Source: Methylocaldum sp. 14B (lineage in GTDB: Bacteria > Pseudomonadota > Gammaproteobacteria > Methylococcales > Methylococcaceae). From it: a stretch of 64,000 nucleotides of DNA. This document shows, one piece after another, positions 45,016 through 55,188 of this stretch (position 1 is the first letter of the stretch; each line of letters begins with the position of its first letter). The stretch lies in assembly GCF_002005105.1 (NCBI RefSeq), contig NZ_MSCV01000015.1, positions 62,001 to 126,000 of the forward strand, read 5' to 3'. The position numbers and the translations under genes are program-made. The notes below the pieces were generated by a model. The model was not told where the DNA came from. It was given only the letters and a program-made list of their open reading frames with translations, and made no database searches.

Positions 45016-47121
45016 ATGACTGTCGGCGCCGCCAGCTATCTGGCAGGTTTCTTCGCTTATCTTTTTTTAAGCGCGTTATTGCTCGTCAGCTGGCGCGGCA
45101 ATGTTACCGGACGTTGGCTGGTCCTGGCATCATTCGTGACCACGGCCTGGTCCGGCGTTCTGGCGATACAGGAAATCTTTCACTTTTTCCCCGCGGCAGT
45201 CGTTTGGTCGGTCGAAATCGTCCGCACCTATGTCTGGCTGCTCTTCCTCAGCAAGCTGTTCAACCCGCTTAAAGATGCCGGCGCCGATTCGAATTCGACA
45301 ACGTCGAGAATCATCAATCGGGGCGTTCATCTGGCGGTAGGGTTCCAGGTGGTTTATGTCTGGATTTCTCCGGGGTTGGAACGATACTATCCGGACGTTT
45401 TTCAGCCTGCGTTTCAGCTCTGCGGCCACGTCGGCTTGGCCTTGATCGGTCTGGTATTGGTCGAACAATATTTTCGCAATATCCGGACCGATCTTCGGTG
45501 GCGGATCAAATTCCTGTGTTTCGCGTTGGGAGGAATGTTCGCCTACGACTTTTATCTTTACTCGGACGCCTTGTTGTTCCAGCGCATCAATCCAGATCTA
45601 TGGCTGGCGCGCGGCGCTGTCTCAGCCCTGTTGCCTCCCCTCTTCATCGTTTCTGCCGCCCGTAACCCGCAGTGGTCGGTGGATGTGTTCGTTTCCCGTC
45701 AGGTCGTCTTTCATTCCGCGACTCTGCTCGGGGCCGGCATTTATTTGTTGCTCATGGCGACTGCCGGATATTACATCAAGATTTACGGCGGGGAATGGGG
45801 AACCGTCGCGCAAATCGTTTTCCTGGTCGGGGCGTTCTTGTTGCTCGCATTGCTGCTTTTTTCGGGGCAGATGCGGGCCCGCACGAGAGTTTTTCTAAGC
45901 AAGAATTTCTTTAACTATGCCTACGATTACCGGGAGGAGTGGCTTCGAATCATTACGATGCTCTCGGATACCGGCTCCGGGTTAGCGCTCGAAGAACGCA
46001 TAATCGTGGCTTTGGGGCAAGCCGTGGAGAGTCCTAGCGGTGTGCTTTGGGTCCGGGAATCGAACGGGCATTTAGTCTGGCGGGCGAGCTTCGGAGAACC
46101 GGAGCTCGATGTCCCTCTGGTCGATGGGGGCGATGCGGTAATTCGCTACATGGAAGATAAGGAGTGGATCGTCAATTTGCCCGAGATGGTGACGATGCCG
46201 GAGGCTTATGACGGACTCAACCGGCCTATATGGCTCGAACCCGCTTCCGACGCATGGTTGCTGGTGCCGTTATTTCAGCAGAAACGGTGTATGTCGGGAC
46301 TGTTGCTGCTGACTCGTCCTCGTACTCCGATACACTGGAATTGGGAAGTCATAGACCTATTGAAGACCTCCAGTCGGTTGGCTGCAAGCTATCTGGCGCT
46401 CGAGGATGCCGGCCGGGCTCTGGCCGAAGCTCGACAGTTCGAAGGTTTCAACCGGCTTTCCGCTTTTATCATCCATGATTTGAAAAACCTTATCGCGCAA
46501 CTAAGCTTGGTGGTGCGCAATGCGGAGCGACATCACAACAATCCCGAATTTATGCGAGATGCCATCAAAACGGTGGATCATGCGGTCGGGAAAATGAGCC
46601 GGCTGATGTCCCAATTGAAAAACTCCGGCTCAGCGCAGTCGGAAAAGGTGATTGACCTCGGGGCGCTTGTTCGTGAGGTGCTGGAGTCGCGGAAGGCTCA
46701 GGCGCCAATTCCCACGTGTGATATGTTTAGGCAGTCGATCCTGGTTAGAGCCAATCGCGACCGCCTGGCGTCTTCTTTCGAGCATATTATCCAGAACGCT
46801 CAGGATGCCGCCGGCAAGAACGGTCGGGTGCATATTCGAATGAAGATGAGTAAGAGCGGCCATGCTGCCGTTGAAATCGAGGACAATGGACGAGGCATGG
46901 ACGAAGAGTTTATCCGTACTCGCCTGTTCAAGCCTTTCGAAACCACGAAGGGAGTGACCGGAATGGGCATCGGTGCGTACGAGAGCCGCGAATATATACG
47001 TTCTTTGGGTGGGGAACTCAGCGTGACAAGCGAACCGGGCAAGCGCACGCTGTTCAGCTTCTCGATTCCCGTCGTTTCCAATTCCGACGAGCTTGCCTTA
47101 AACGAGGTGAATTCCGCTTGA
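45016..47121 (+). CDS. prsK: Membrane sensor histidine kinase PrsK
   Basis: 701 residues. Eight or so membrane helices (residues 8-290) are followed by a GAF-like region (about 310-460) and a kinase core: phosphoacceptor H487 in FIIHDLKNLIAQLS, the N box in HIIQNAQDAAG and G boxes in DNGRGMDEEF and TGMGIGAYESREY. This plan is that of PrsK, the kinase of the PEP-CTERM-associated PrsK/PrsR system. The stop overlaps the TTG start of prsR. The signal it senses is unknown. Confidence 0.92.
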   Translation: MTVGAASYLAGFFAYLFLSALLLVSWRGNVTGRWLVLASFVTTAWSGVLAIQEIFHFFPAAVVWSVEIVRTYVWLLFLSKLFNPLKDAGADSNSTTSRIINRGVHLAVGFQVVYVWISPGLERYYPDVFQPAFQLCGHVGLALIGLVLVEQYFRNIRTDLRWRIKFLCFALGGMFAYDFYLYSDALLFQRINPDLWLARGAVSALLPPLFIVSAARNPQWSVDVFVSRQVVFHSATLLGAGIYLLLMATAGYYIKIYGGEWGTVAQIVFLVGAFLLLALLLFSGQMRARTRVFLSKNFFNYAYDYREEWLRIITMLSDTGSGLALEERIIVALGQAVESPSGVLWVRESNGHLVWRASFGEPELDVPLVDGGDAVIRYMEDKEWIVNLPEMVTMPEAYDGLNRPIWLEPASDAWLLVPLFQQKRCMSGLLLLTRPRTPIHWNWEVIDLLKTSSRLAASYLALEDAGRALAEARQFEGFNRLSAFIIHDLKNLIAQLSLVVRNAERHHNNPEFMRDAIKTVDHAVGKMSRLMSQLKNSGSAQSEKVIDLGALVREVLESRKAQAPIPTCDMFRQSILVRANRDRLASSFEHIIQNAQDAAGKNGRVHIRMKMSKSGHAAVEIEDNGRGMDEEFIRTRLFKPFETTKGVTGMGIGAYESREYIRSLGGELSVTSEPGKRTLFSFSIPVVSNSDELALNEVNSA

Positions 47122-48470
47122 GCGAGCAAACTCTGTTGATCGTCGAAGACGATCCTGGGCTACAAAGTCAACTTCGCTGGAACTTCGAGCAATACAAAGT
47201 TCTGATGGCGGACGACCGAGAATCCGCAATCGCGGCGGTCAAGCGTAATCAACCGGCGGTTGTTACGCTGGATCTCGGATTACCCCCGGATCCGGGCGGC
47301 GTGAGCGAGGGTTTCGCGGTGCTCAGCGAGATTCTGTCCATCGCGCCGACAACCAAGGTCATCGTCATTACCGGTAACGATGATCAAGTCAATCCGGTCA
47401 AGTCCATCGGGCTCGGCGCTTACGACTTCTATCAAAAGCCGATCGATCCGGAAACCTTGTCTTTCGTGGTGGAGCGGGCATTTCGCCTTTACAGCCTCGA
47501 GGAAGAAAACCGGCAGTTTCGGCGGATGCACATCACTAACCCGTTGGAAGGCGTCATCGCGGCCAGTCCCGAGATGCACGAAGTTTGTCGCATGATCGAG
47601 CGTCTGGCGCCGACCGATATTACTGTGCTGCTGTTGGGTGAGAGCGGTACCGGCAAGGAGGTACTCGCACGCGCGCTTCATGCGTTGAGCCCGCGTTCGA
47701 AAAAGCCTTTTGTTGCCGTCAATGCGGCTGCGATCCCGGATAGCTTATTGGAAAGCGAACTGTTCGGTTTCGAGAAGGGGGCGTATACCGGCGCGACTCA
47801 ACAAACCAAGGGCAAGTTCGAATTGGCCGACGGCGGAACCTTTTTTCTCGATGAAATCGGCGATATCCCTCTATCGCTACAACCGAAGCTCTTGCGCGTG
47901 CTGCAGGAACGGGTCGTCGAGCGGGTCGGAGGGCGGCAGCCGATCAAAGTCGATGTGCGCTTGATTTGCGCCACCCACCAAAATCTCTCGAAGCTGATCA
48001 GTGAAGGGAAGTTTCGAGAAGACCTTTATTTCCGCATCAACGAAATGATCATCAACATTCCGCCGCTCAGGGAAAGAACCGGAGATGTGGCGGTTTTGGC
48101 GCGCGCTTTCCTGGACAAGTTTGCGCAGCAAATGCGTCGTGCAAACATCCTCGGTTTCAGCGATGGAGCGCTGGCCGCCATGGAAACCTATCATTGGCCC
48201 GGAAATGTTCGGGAGTTGGAGCATAAGGTCAAGAGAGCGGTGGTGATGGCCTCGGGTCCTCTCATTGATGCCAAGGATATGGAGCTTGCACCGGGCGAAT
48301 TCAAACGGCGCTTATGGAGTTTGCGGGAGGCTCGCGACATGGCCGAACGGCAAGCGATTTGCGCTGCCCTGAGCGAAGCCGGCGAAAACGTCACCAAAGC
48401 GGCTGAAATCCTCGAGATTACACGCCCAACGCTTTATGCACTCTTGAGCAAATTCAATCTTAAGATTTAG
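47118..48470 (+). CDS. prsR: Sigma54-dependent response regulator PrsR
   Basis: NtrC-type activator of 450 residues: receiver domain with D52 (VVTLDLGLPPD), AAA+ domain with Walker A GESGTGKE (174-181), the sigma54 contact loop as GAYTGA (221-226; most relatives have GAFTGA), and a C-terminal Fis-type helix-turn-helix (NVTKAAEILEITRPTLYALL). The TTG start overlaps the prsK stop (TTGA) and has GAGG about 10 bases upstream. PrsR-type proteins control EPS and PEP-CTERM protein genes through sigma54. Confidence 0.94.
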   Translation: MSEQTLLIVEDDPGLQSQLRWNFEQYKVLMADDRESAIAAVKRNQPAVVTLDLGLPPDPGGVSEGFAVLSEILSIAPTTKVIVITGNDDQVNPVKSIGLGAYDFYQKPIDPETLSFVVERAFRLYSLEEENRQFRRMHITNPLEGVIAASPEMHEVCRMIERLAPTDITVLLLGESGTGKEVLARALHALSPRSKKPFVAVNAAAIPDSLLESELFGFEKGAYTGATQQTKGKFELADGGTFFLDEIGDIPLSLQPKLLRVLQERVVERVGGRQPIKVDVRLICATHQNLSKLISEGKFREDLYFRINEMIINIPPLRERTGDVAVLARAFLDKFAQQMRRANILGFSDGALAAMETYHWPGNVRELEHKVKRAVVMASGPLIDAKDMELAPGEFKRRLWSLREARDMAERQAICAALSEAGENVTKAAEILEITRPTLYALLSKFNLKI

Positions 48471-48479
48471 GAGGTTGAT

Positions 48480-51236
48480 ATGGCCCGCACGCTTCAGGCG
48501 CTTATCCTGCTAACGTCGGTCATCGGTCACGACTGGGCGAGAGCCGAAGTGGACCTGCTCAAGCAGGCTCAGGATTACATCCAAAAGGGTGAGATTAAGG
48601 CGGCGGTCATTCAGCTGAAAAACTTGCTGCAGAGCGACCCGGAAAATGCCGACGCGCGCATATTGATCGGGGAGTCGTATCTCAAGTTGGCTGATGGCCC
48701 GTCGGCGGTTAAAGAGTTGGAAAAAGCCCGAGACTTGGGGGCGTCAAAAGAAAAGTGGATCATTCCCCTGGCGCGGGCCTATCTGTTGCAGGACAAGCCG
48801 AAAGCCGTTCTGGACCAAATCAAGCCGGAAGACGATTTGACCGGTACGATTCGCGCTCAAGTGTACGGCATTCGTGGTTTGGCTCAAATCGCCCTGCGCG
48901 AGCCGGAGCAGGCAAAGGAAAGCTTCGATGCAGCCCTGAAGTTCGACTCGACGGCGAGCGACGCCTTGTTGGGACTTGCCATGCTTGAGGTGCAGCAAAA
49001 ACAGTACAAGAAGGCGATCGAATACGCCAATCAGTCCATTGTCAAGGATCCCAAGAATGTAAGCGGATGGATTATTTTGGGAGAAACCAAGCGGCTGGAT
49101 GGCGACCTGACCGGGGCGGCCGATGCCTTCACCAGGGCGCTTGAGGTCCAGCCTTTCGACATACGGGCACGGCTCGGGCGGGCTACGGTTTATCTCGCCT
49201 CGGGTAAGGCGGACGATGCGCAAAAAGATGTCGATGCGGTTCGAAAAGCGGCGGGAGATGTGCCGTTGGCGCTGTATCTTCATGCGGTCATAGCCTTTCA
49301 GAAGAAGGAATTTCAAGAGGCCGAAGACGCCCTCGTCAAAGTAACCAACGCGCTTCCGAATCATCCGCCCAGCAGGCTGCTTTTGGGCACGATCGCTTAC
49401 CAACAGGGGAAATACGAGTCCGCGGAGAACAATCTTTCTCAATTTCTCGGAGCCGTTCCAAAGCATCTGCCTGCGGCAAAGCTGCTGGCCGCGACACGGA
49501 TGAAATTGGGACGCGCCCATGACGCCATCGAACTATTGAAGGGAGTCGAGGATCAGGCATCCAACGATCCACAGTTTCTCGCTCTTCTCGGCAGCGCTTA
49601 CCTCCAGGGCAAACAATACGACTCAGCTACGGAGTATCTGGATCGAGCCTCCGAACTCGCTCCCGACGTAGCGGCGGTCAAAGCGCAGTTGGCCCTAGGG
49701 CGTATCGCGTCCGGGCAAATGGAACAGGCCGTGGTCGATCTCAAATCCGCCGTCGACCTGGATCAAAACCTGTTGCAAGCGGACGTCATGTTGGTCCTAG
49801 CCTTGATCCAGCAGAAGAAGCCGGATGAAGCGATCGAGGCGGCACGAAAACTGATGAGCAAGATGCCGGGCGACCCAATGCCGGATAATTTGCTTGGCAC
49901 CGCCTATATGTCCAAGGGCGATACGGATAAGGCGCGCGAGCACTGGACGGCGGCATTGAAGCTCAATCCCGATTATGCTACCGCCGCGCTTAATTTGGCG
50001 AAGCTTGAACTCAGGGGCAACAACCATGATGCCGCGTCCCAACGTTATCAACAGATTCTCCAACGCGACCCGAAAAACTTGGCGGCGCTCATCGGTCTGG
50101 CTCAGATCGCCGAAATGCGTAAGGACTATCAAAATATGGAGAAACATCTCAAGGAGGCCCGCGAAAGAAATCCAAAGGTGTTGCAGCCGTCGGTGTTGCT
50201 GTCCCGATACTTCCTGGCACAGGGTAAGCCTTTGCAGGCGTTGGAGGTTGCTCGCGATGCCGAAGCCAATAATCCCGATCACCCATTGGCGCTTCAAAGT
50301 CTGGGCTTGGCTCAATCGGCCAACGACCAGGGAGCAAGTGCCATCGCCACGTTTAAGAAATTGGTGAGCAAGGTTCCGGGGAATCCGGAATATCGCCATC
50401 AATTGGCCCAAGTCCTGTATAAAAAGGGCGAAAAGCAAGCGGCTAGGGTCGAATGGGAAAGTGTTTTGAAGCAAGCTCCCGATTATATGCCGGCCCTCTT
50501 AGCTAAAGCGGAGTTCAACCTTCAGGACAAGAATTACCGAGAAGCATTAAAAATAGCGGAAGATATCAAGGCCAAGCACCCGAAGTTAGCTGTGGGCTTC
50601 CAAATGGATGGCGACATTCGGTTCGCTCAGAAGCTGTTCAAGGAAGCGCTCGCGTCTTATGAAAAGGCTTTCCAATTGGCTCCGAACTCGGCCTTGGCGC
50701 GGCGGTTGTTTCAGACGCGCCATGCTTTGGGGCAGGATACCGAGGCGTTTGACGGGCTGACTCATTGGCTGCAATCGTCCCAAGACGACGTCGAGTCCTG
50801 GATGATGCTAGCTATGGCTTATCAGGAGGCCGGGAGACGGAAAGAAGCCGTGGAGGCTTACGAAAAAGCTCAAAGCCTGAAGCCGGAAAACTCGCTCGTC
50901 CAAAATAACCTGGCCTGGTTGTATCAAGAATTGGGCAGCGACAAGGCTTTGCCTTTAGCCGAAAAATTGCTCCCGGCATCCGAGAATCGTCCGGAAGTCA
51001 TGGATACGGTCGGGTGGATTTTCGTCCAGAACGGAAAACAGAAAGAAGGCCTGAATTTACTGCAGGACGCTGCCGTGCATGCACCCCATGTGGCGCAGAT
51101 TCGTATTCATTTGGCTGAGGCTTTGGCTAAGTCTGGGCGGAAAGACGAGGCACGCAAGGAACTGGAGCGCCTGTTGAAGGAGAAGAAAAATTTTGCTGAA
51201 CGGGAAAAAGCCGAGATCCTGCTCAAGGGAATGTAG
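48480..51236 (+). CDS. prsT: TPR-repeat protein PrsT of the PEP-CTERM/EPS system
   Basis: 918 residues with a probable signal peptide (1-22, ending WARAEV) and almost continuous tetratricopeptide repeats of about 34 residues from residue 25 to the end (for example AVIQLKNLLQSDPENADARI, HWTAALKLNPDYATAALNLA, AYEKAQSLKPENSLVQNNLA). Such PrsT proteins sit next to prsK/prsR in PEP-CTERM loci and probably scaffold EPS export in the periplasm. AGGAGG lies 6 bases before the ATG. It follows prsR by 9 bp. Confidence 0.92.
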   Translation: MARTLQALILLTSVIGHDWARAEVDLLKQAQDYIQKGEIKAAVIQLKNLLQSDPENADARILIGESYLKLADGPSAVKELEKARDLGASKEKWIIPLARAYLLQDKPKAVLDQIKPEDDLTGTIRAQVYGIRGLAQIALREPEQAKESFDAALKFDSTASDALLGLAMLEVQQKQYKKAIEYANQSIVKDPKNVSGWIILGETKRLDGDLTGAADAFTRALEVQPFDIRARLGRATVYLASGKADDAQKDVDAVRKAAGDVPLALYLHAVIAFQKKEFQEAEDALVKVTNALPNHPPSRLLLGTIAYQQGKYESAENNLSQFLGAVPKHLPAAKLLAATRMKLGRAHDAIELLKGVEDQASNDPQFLALLGSAYLQGKQYDSATEYLDRASELAPDVAAVKAQLALGRIASGQMEQAVVDLKSAVDLDQNLLQADVMLVLALIQQKKPDEAIEAARKLMSKMPGDPMPDNLLGTAYMSKGDTDKAREHWTAALKLNPDYATAALNLAKLELRGNNHDAASQRYQQILQRDPKNLAALIGLAQIAEMRKDYQNMEKHLKEARERNPKVLQPSVLLSRYFLAQGKPLQALEVARDAEANNPDHPLALQSLGLAQSANDQGASAIATFKKLVSKVPGNPEYRHQLAQVLYKKGEKQAARVEWESVLKQAPDYMPALLAKAEFNLQDKNYREALKIAEDIKAKHPKLAVGFQMDGDIRFAQKLFKEALASYEKAFQLAPNSALARRLFQTRHALGQDTEAFDGLTHWLQSSQDDVESWMMLAMAYQEAGRRKEAVEAYEKAQSLKPENSLVQNNLAWLYQELGSDKALPLAEKLLPASENRPEVMDTVGWIFVQNGKQKEGLNLLQDAAVHAPHVAQIRIHLAEALAKSGRKDEARKELERLLKEKKNFAEREKAEILLKGM

Positions 51237-51438
51237 TGTCGCAACCGAGCGGGTAAAAAAAAGCGCGACACTTTCTCGGTGCCGGAATGTGCGTTGCCCG
51301 GGCGAGAGCGATACGGGCCGGCCCGAATGTTGCCCGAGAGAATTCTTCTGCGCTGTGGCTTTTCATGCTAGGGTCGGTCGTGGCGAGAAATCAAATCTCA
51401 CCCTTTAACTATTGCTAGAACGTTAAGTGGCTCTGCTG

Positions 51439-52119
51439 ATGCAAAAAAATACGTTAACAACGATTCTCTTCGTACTTATTCTTTCTGCCCCTGTCACGAT
51501 TTACGCCGCCGAGAAGGCCTATGTCACCGACAGATTGGAAGTTCAGTTGCGCCGGGGTCAGAGCTTACAACACAAGATTGTAAGAATGGTGCCTTCGGGC
51601 ACGGCGGTTAACGTGCTCGAGAAAAATCCCCAGACGGGTTATTCCTTCGTGCGGTTGGACAGCGGTGAGGAGGGATGGATACTCAGTCGGTATCTTTCTG
51701 ATCAGCCAATCGCTATCAACCAGCTGGACGAAATGACCAAAAAACTCGAGACAGCATTGGAAGAAAACAAACGGCTGAAAAGTGAACTGTCTACCGTAAC
51801 ATCAGGGAAACAAAGTACCGATAAGACAGCCCAACAACTTCAAGCAGAGACTACCCGCCTGAACACCGAACTGATGGCGATACGTCAGGCCTCTGCCAAT
51901 GTTCTCCAAATCCAGGCCGAGCGCGATATGCTGCGGGAAAGCGTTATCAAGCTTGAACGGGAATTGGATACGATTCGCCGGGAGAAGCAAGCTTTGGATG
52001 AGGATCATCGTCAAGATTGGTTTATGATCGGCGCCGGAGTGCTTTTCGGGGGCATCGTGCTCGGAGTGGTCCTGCCGCGCATGAGCTGGCGCAAGAAAAG
52101 TGCTTGGGGTTCGTTCTAG
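51439..52119 (+). CDS. TIGR04211-like SH3-domain membrane protein
   Basis: 226 residues: signal peptide (about 1-22, ending IYAAEK), a bacterial SH3 domain (YVTDRLEVQLRRGQSLQHKI to GWILSRYLSDQP), a coiled coil (about 95-185) and one C-terminal membrane helix (near residues 193-214) with a basic tail WRKKSAWGSF. This is the plan of YgiM/TIGR04211 proteins. ATG at 51439 is preferred to the in-frame GTG at 51427 because the signal peptide then begins properly. It stands 200 bp after prsT and may be independent of it. Confidence 0.82.
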   Translation: MQKNTLTTILFVLILSAPVTIYAAEKAYVTDRLEVQLRRGQSLQHKIVRMVPSGTAVNVLEKNPQTGYSFVRLDSGEEGWILSRYLSDQPIAINQLDEMTKKLETALEENKRLKSELSTVTSGKQSTDKTAQQLQAETTRLNTELMAIRQASANVLQIQAERDMLRESVIKLERELDTIRREKQALDEDHRQDWFMIGAGVLFGGIVLGVVLPRMSWRKKSAWGSF

Positions 52120-52312
52120 CGCCTGTAATGATTTCGGCTTAACGGATTGAATTACAGAAGCAGGCAAACCTGTCGAGACTACCCACGTTTGCGCCGAATG
52201 CTCGATTCTTCGGATCATCCTTGAAAGTTCATAATGGCCTCTAAGCCGCCAGTCGATTTGTTACTGTGTTACAAGCCGTAAATCGGCTAAGTCCTGTTGT
52301 TGGAGATTACTG

Positions 52313-54010
52313 ATGAGCGATAAAGAAACCCGTTCCTTTTCATCCCAGGTCGTCGACGGTATGGAACGGGCGCCGAGCCGGGCCATGCTGCACGCGGTCG
52401 GTTTTTCGGATGACGATTTCAAAAAGCCCCAGATCGGCATCGCGTCCACCTGGAGCATGGTGACGCCGTGCAATATGCACATCAACCGTCTGGCGGACGA
52501 CGCAGCCCGCGGTGTGGATCAAAGCGGCGGCAAGGCCGTGATCTTCAATACCATCACCATTTCGGACGGCATCTCGATGGGCACGGAGGGCATGAAGTAC
52601 TCGCTGGTGTCCCGAGAAGTCATCGCCGATTCCATCGAGACGGTCGTCGGCTGTCAGGGCTTCGACGGTGTCGTGGCCATAGGCGGCTGCGACAAGAATA
52701 TGCCGGGTTGCCTGATCGCGCTGGCGCGCCTCAACCGTCCCGCGGTATTCGTCTACGGCGGCACCATTCTGCCCGGCTGTCTTGGCGATAAGAAACTCGA
52801 CGTTGTGTCGGTATTCGAGGCGGTCGGTGCTCGCGCCAATGACAAGATCGGTGACGCTCAATTGAAAGAGATCGAGGCCAAGGCCATTCCCGGTGCGGGC
52901 TCGTGCGGCGGCATGTACACCGCAAACACCATGGCTTCGGCCATCGAGGCGCTGGGCATGAGTCTTCCAGGCAGCTCCGCCCAGGCGGCGGTTTCGCCGG
53001 ACAAACAATCGGATTGTGAAAGAGCCGGCCAGCAGGTGCTCAAGCTCCTGGAACTCGGCATCCGCCCCCGCGACATCATGAGCAAACCGGCTTTCGAGAA
53101 CGCCATTACGGTCGTCATCGCGTTGGGCGGGTCCACCAACGCGGTGTTGCACCTCTTGGCCATGGCCAACGCCTGCGGCGTCGATCTGACGCTGGACGAT
53201 TTCACCCGCATCGGCGAGAAAGTACCCATGCTGGCCGATCTCAAGCCGAGCGGACGCTACGCCATGGCGGAACTGATCGAAATCGGCGGCATCTTACCTT
53301 TGATGAAGATGTTGCTGGACGCGGGACTTTTGCACGGTGACTGCCTCACCGTAACGGGTAAAACACTCGCCGAAAATTTGGCGGACGTGCGTCCGTATCC
53401 CGATGGGCAGGAGATGATACGTCCCCTCGATAACCCGATCAAAAAGGACAGCCATTTGGTGGTTCTGAAAGGCAATCTCGCGCCCGAGGGTGCCGTTGCC
53501 AAAATCACCGGAAAGGAAGGGCTTTCCTTCACCGGGCAGGCGCGGGTCTTCGACTGTGAGGAATTGGCCCTGAAGGCGATCTTAGACGGGACGGTGCAGA
53601 AAGGCGATGTCATCGTCATACGCTACGAAGGACCCAAGGGCGGTCCCGGCATGCGCGAAATGCTTTCGCCTACTTCCGCCGTCATGGGCAAAGGCTTGGC
53701 CAAGGATGTGGCGCTCATCACCGACGGGCGGTTTTCCGGCGGCACCCACGGTTTCGTCGTCGGTCACATTACGCCTGAGGCCTATGCGGGCGGCCCTCTG
53801 GCGATCGTTCGTAACGGCGACACCATTACCATCGACGCCGAAAGGCGCGAAATCACATTGCACCTCGGCGAGGACGAAATACGCTCTCGGCTCGCGGAGT
53901 GGCGCCAGCCCAAGCCGCGCTATACCAAAGGGGTGCTCGCCAAGTACGCCAAGCTCGTATCGTCCGCCTCCCAAGGTGCGGTAACCGATATGAATCTGGA
54001 GGACATCTAA
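52313..54010 (+). CDS. ilvD: Dihydroxy-acid dehydratase IlvD
   Basis: Iron-sulfur enzyme of valine/isoleucine synthesis that dehydrates 2,3-dihydroxy acids. The 565 residues contain cluster cysteines in GCDKNMPGC and [15 protein letters not shown], the [19 protein letters not shown] segment and [16 protein letters not shown]. Length and motifs place it in the short, IlvD-proper group rather than the Edd group. TTGGAG precedes the ATG. argE begins 4 bp after the stop. Confidence 0.96.
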   Translation: MSDKETRSFSSQVVDGMERAPSRAMLHAVGFSDDDFKKPQIGIASTWSMVTPCNMHINRLADDAARGVDQSGGKAVIFNTITISDGISMGTEGMKYSLVSREVIADSIETVVGCQGFDGVVAIGGCDKNMPGCLIALARLNRPAVFVYGGTILPGCLGDKKLDVVSVFEAVGARANDKIGDAQLKEIEAKAIPGAGSCGGMYTANTMASAIEALGMSLPGSSAQAAVSPDKQSDCERAGQQVLKLLELGIRPRDIMSKPAFENAITVVIALGGSTNAVLHLLAMANACGVDLTLDDFTRIGEKVPMLADLKPSGRYAMAELIEIGGILPLMKMLLDAGLLHGDCLTVTGKTLAENLADVRPYPDGQEMIRPLDNPIKKDSHLVVLKGNLAPEGAVAKITGKEGLSFTGQARVFDCEELALKAILDGTVQKGDVIVIRYEGPKGGPGMREMLSPTSAVMGKGLAKDVALITDGRFSGGTHGFVVGHITPEAYAGGPLAIVRNGDTITIDAERREITLHLGEDEIRSRLAEWRQPKPRYTKGVLAKYAKLVSSASQGAVTDMNLEDI

Positions 54011-54014
54011 GGTC

Positions 54015-55181
54015 GTGAACCGGGCCATTCCGGAAACGCTCGAAATGATCGGGGCGCTCATCGAGCGCCCCTCGGTCAGTTGCACAGATCCCCATTATGA
54101 TCAAAGCAATCTTGCGGTCATCCATCTTTTGGCGGAGTGGCTGGACGGACTGGGCTTTTCTGTCGAAATCCGTGCTATCGGCGATCGCAAAGCCAATCTG
54201 ATCGCAACCCTGGGCAGTCGCGAGGATCCCACCGGACTAGTCCTGTCAGGCCATACCGATACAGTTCCTTGCGATCCCGAATTATGGTCTTCGGACCCTT
54301 TCAAGGCCGTGGAAAAGGATGGTCGTATTTATGGCCTCGGCAGCGCCGACATGAAATCCTTCTTTGCGCTGGCCTTGGAGGCGGCAAACCGCTTCGAAGC
54401 CAAGGACTTTCGACATCCGTTGGTCATTCTCGCGACCGCCGACGAAGAAAGTTCGATGTCGGGAGTGAAATCCCTGGTAGCGGACAATGTGAAACTCGGG
54501 CGTTACGCCGTCATTGGGGAGCCTACCGGTCTCAAGCCGATCCGCATGCACAAGGGCGTCATGCTCGAATCCATCGTGGTGAGGGGAAAGGCCGGGCATT
54601 CGAGCGATCCCTCCTTGGGCGCGAACGCGATCGATGGCATGCACGCCGTACTGTCGGAATTGCTGGCTTTCCGTGCCGAGCTCAGGGCTCGGCACCGCAA
54701 TCCGGCGTTCAAAGTGGATTATCCGACGCTGAATCTCGGTTCTATCCACGGCGGAGACAATCCCAACCGCATTTGCGCGCACTGCGAAACCCAGATCGAC
54801 ATTCGCCCGTTGCCGGGAATGGAGCTCGAGGATTTGCACGAGAAGCTGGTAAAACGGCTGGAGCCGGTATTGGCCCAAGCCAATGGGCTTTCCCTCGAAA
54901 TCCGCCGCATGTTCGAGGGATTGCCGCCGTTCGAGAGCGATGCCAACGGGGAAATCGTCCGGTGTTGCGAGGAATTGAGCGGCTACGATTCCGGCGCCGT
55001 CGCGTTCGGCACCGAGGCCCCGTTTCTGAAACGGCTCGGGCTGCAAACCGTCGTCATGGGGCCGGGCCATATCGAACAGGCCCATCAACCCGACGAGTAT
55101 CTTCCGATGACTCATATCCGTGCAGGAACCGATATCCTGAGCCGTTTGATCGAACGGTTTTGCATCCGGCCCGAGGCTTGA
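54015..55181 (+). CDS. argE: Acetylornithine deacetylase ArgE
   Basis: M20-family zinc peptidase fold; hydrolyses N-acetylornithine to ornithine in the linear arginine pathway. 388 residues starting at a GTG just after ilvD. Metal ligands are seen in LVLSGHTDTVPCD, the Asp of YGLGSADMKSF and the Glu pair of ATADEESSMSG, with GEPTGLKPIRMHKG and GPGHIEQAHQPDEYLP further on. The neighbouring argA supplies the acetylated precursor, so both ends of the acetyl cycle are together. Confidence 0.93.
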   Translation: MNRAIPETLEMIGALIERPSVSCTDPHYDQSNLAVIHLLAEWLDGLGFSVEIRAIGDRKANLIATLGSREDPTGLVLSGHTDTVPCDPELWSSDPFKAVEKDGRIYGLGSADMKSFFALALEAANRFEAKDFRHPLVILATADEESSMSGVKSLVADNVKLGRYAVIGEPTGLKPIRMHKGVMLESIVVRGKAGHSSDPSLGANAIDGMHAVLSELLAFRAELRARHRNPAFKVDYPTLNLGSIHGGDNPNRICAHCETQIDIRPLPGMELEDLHEKLVKRLEPVLAQANGLSLEIRRMFEGLPPFESDANGEIVRCCEELSGYDSGAVAFGTEAPFLKRLGLQTVVMGPGHIEQAHQPDEYLPMTHIRAGTDILSRLIERFCIRPEA

Positions 55182-55188
55182 GCGGAAA

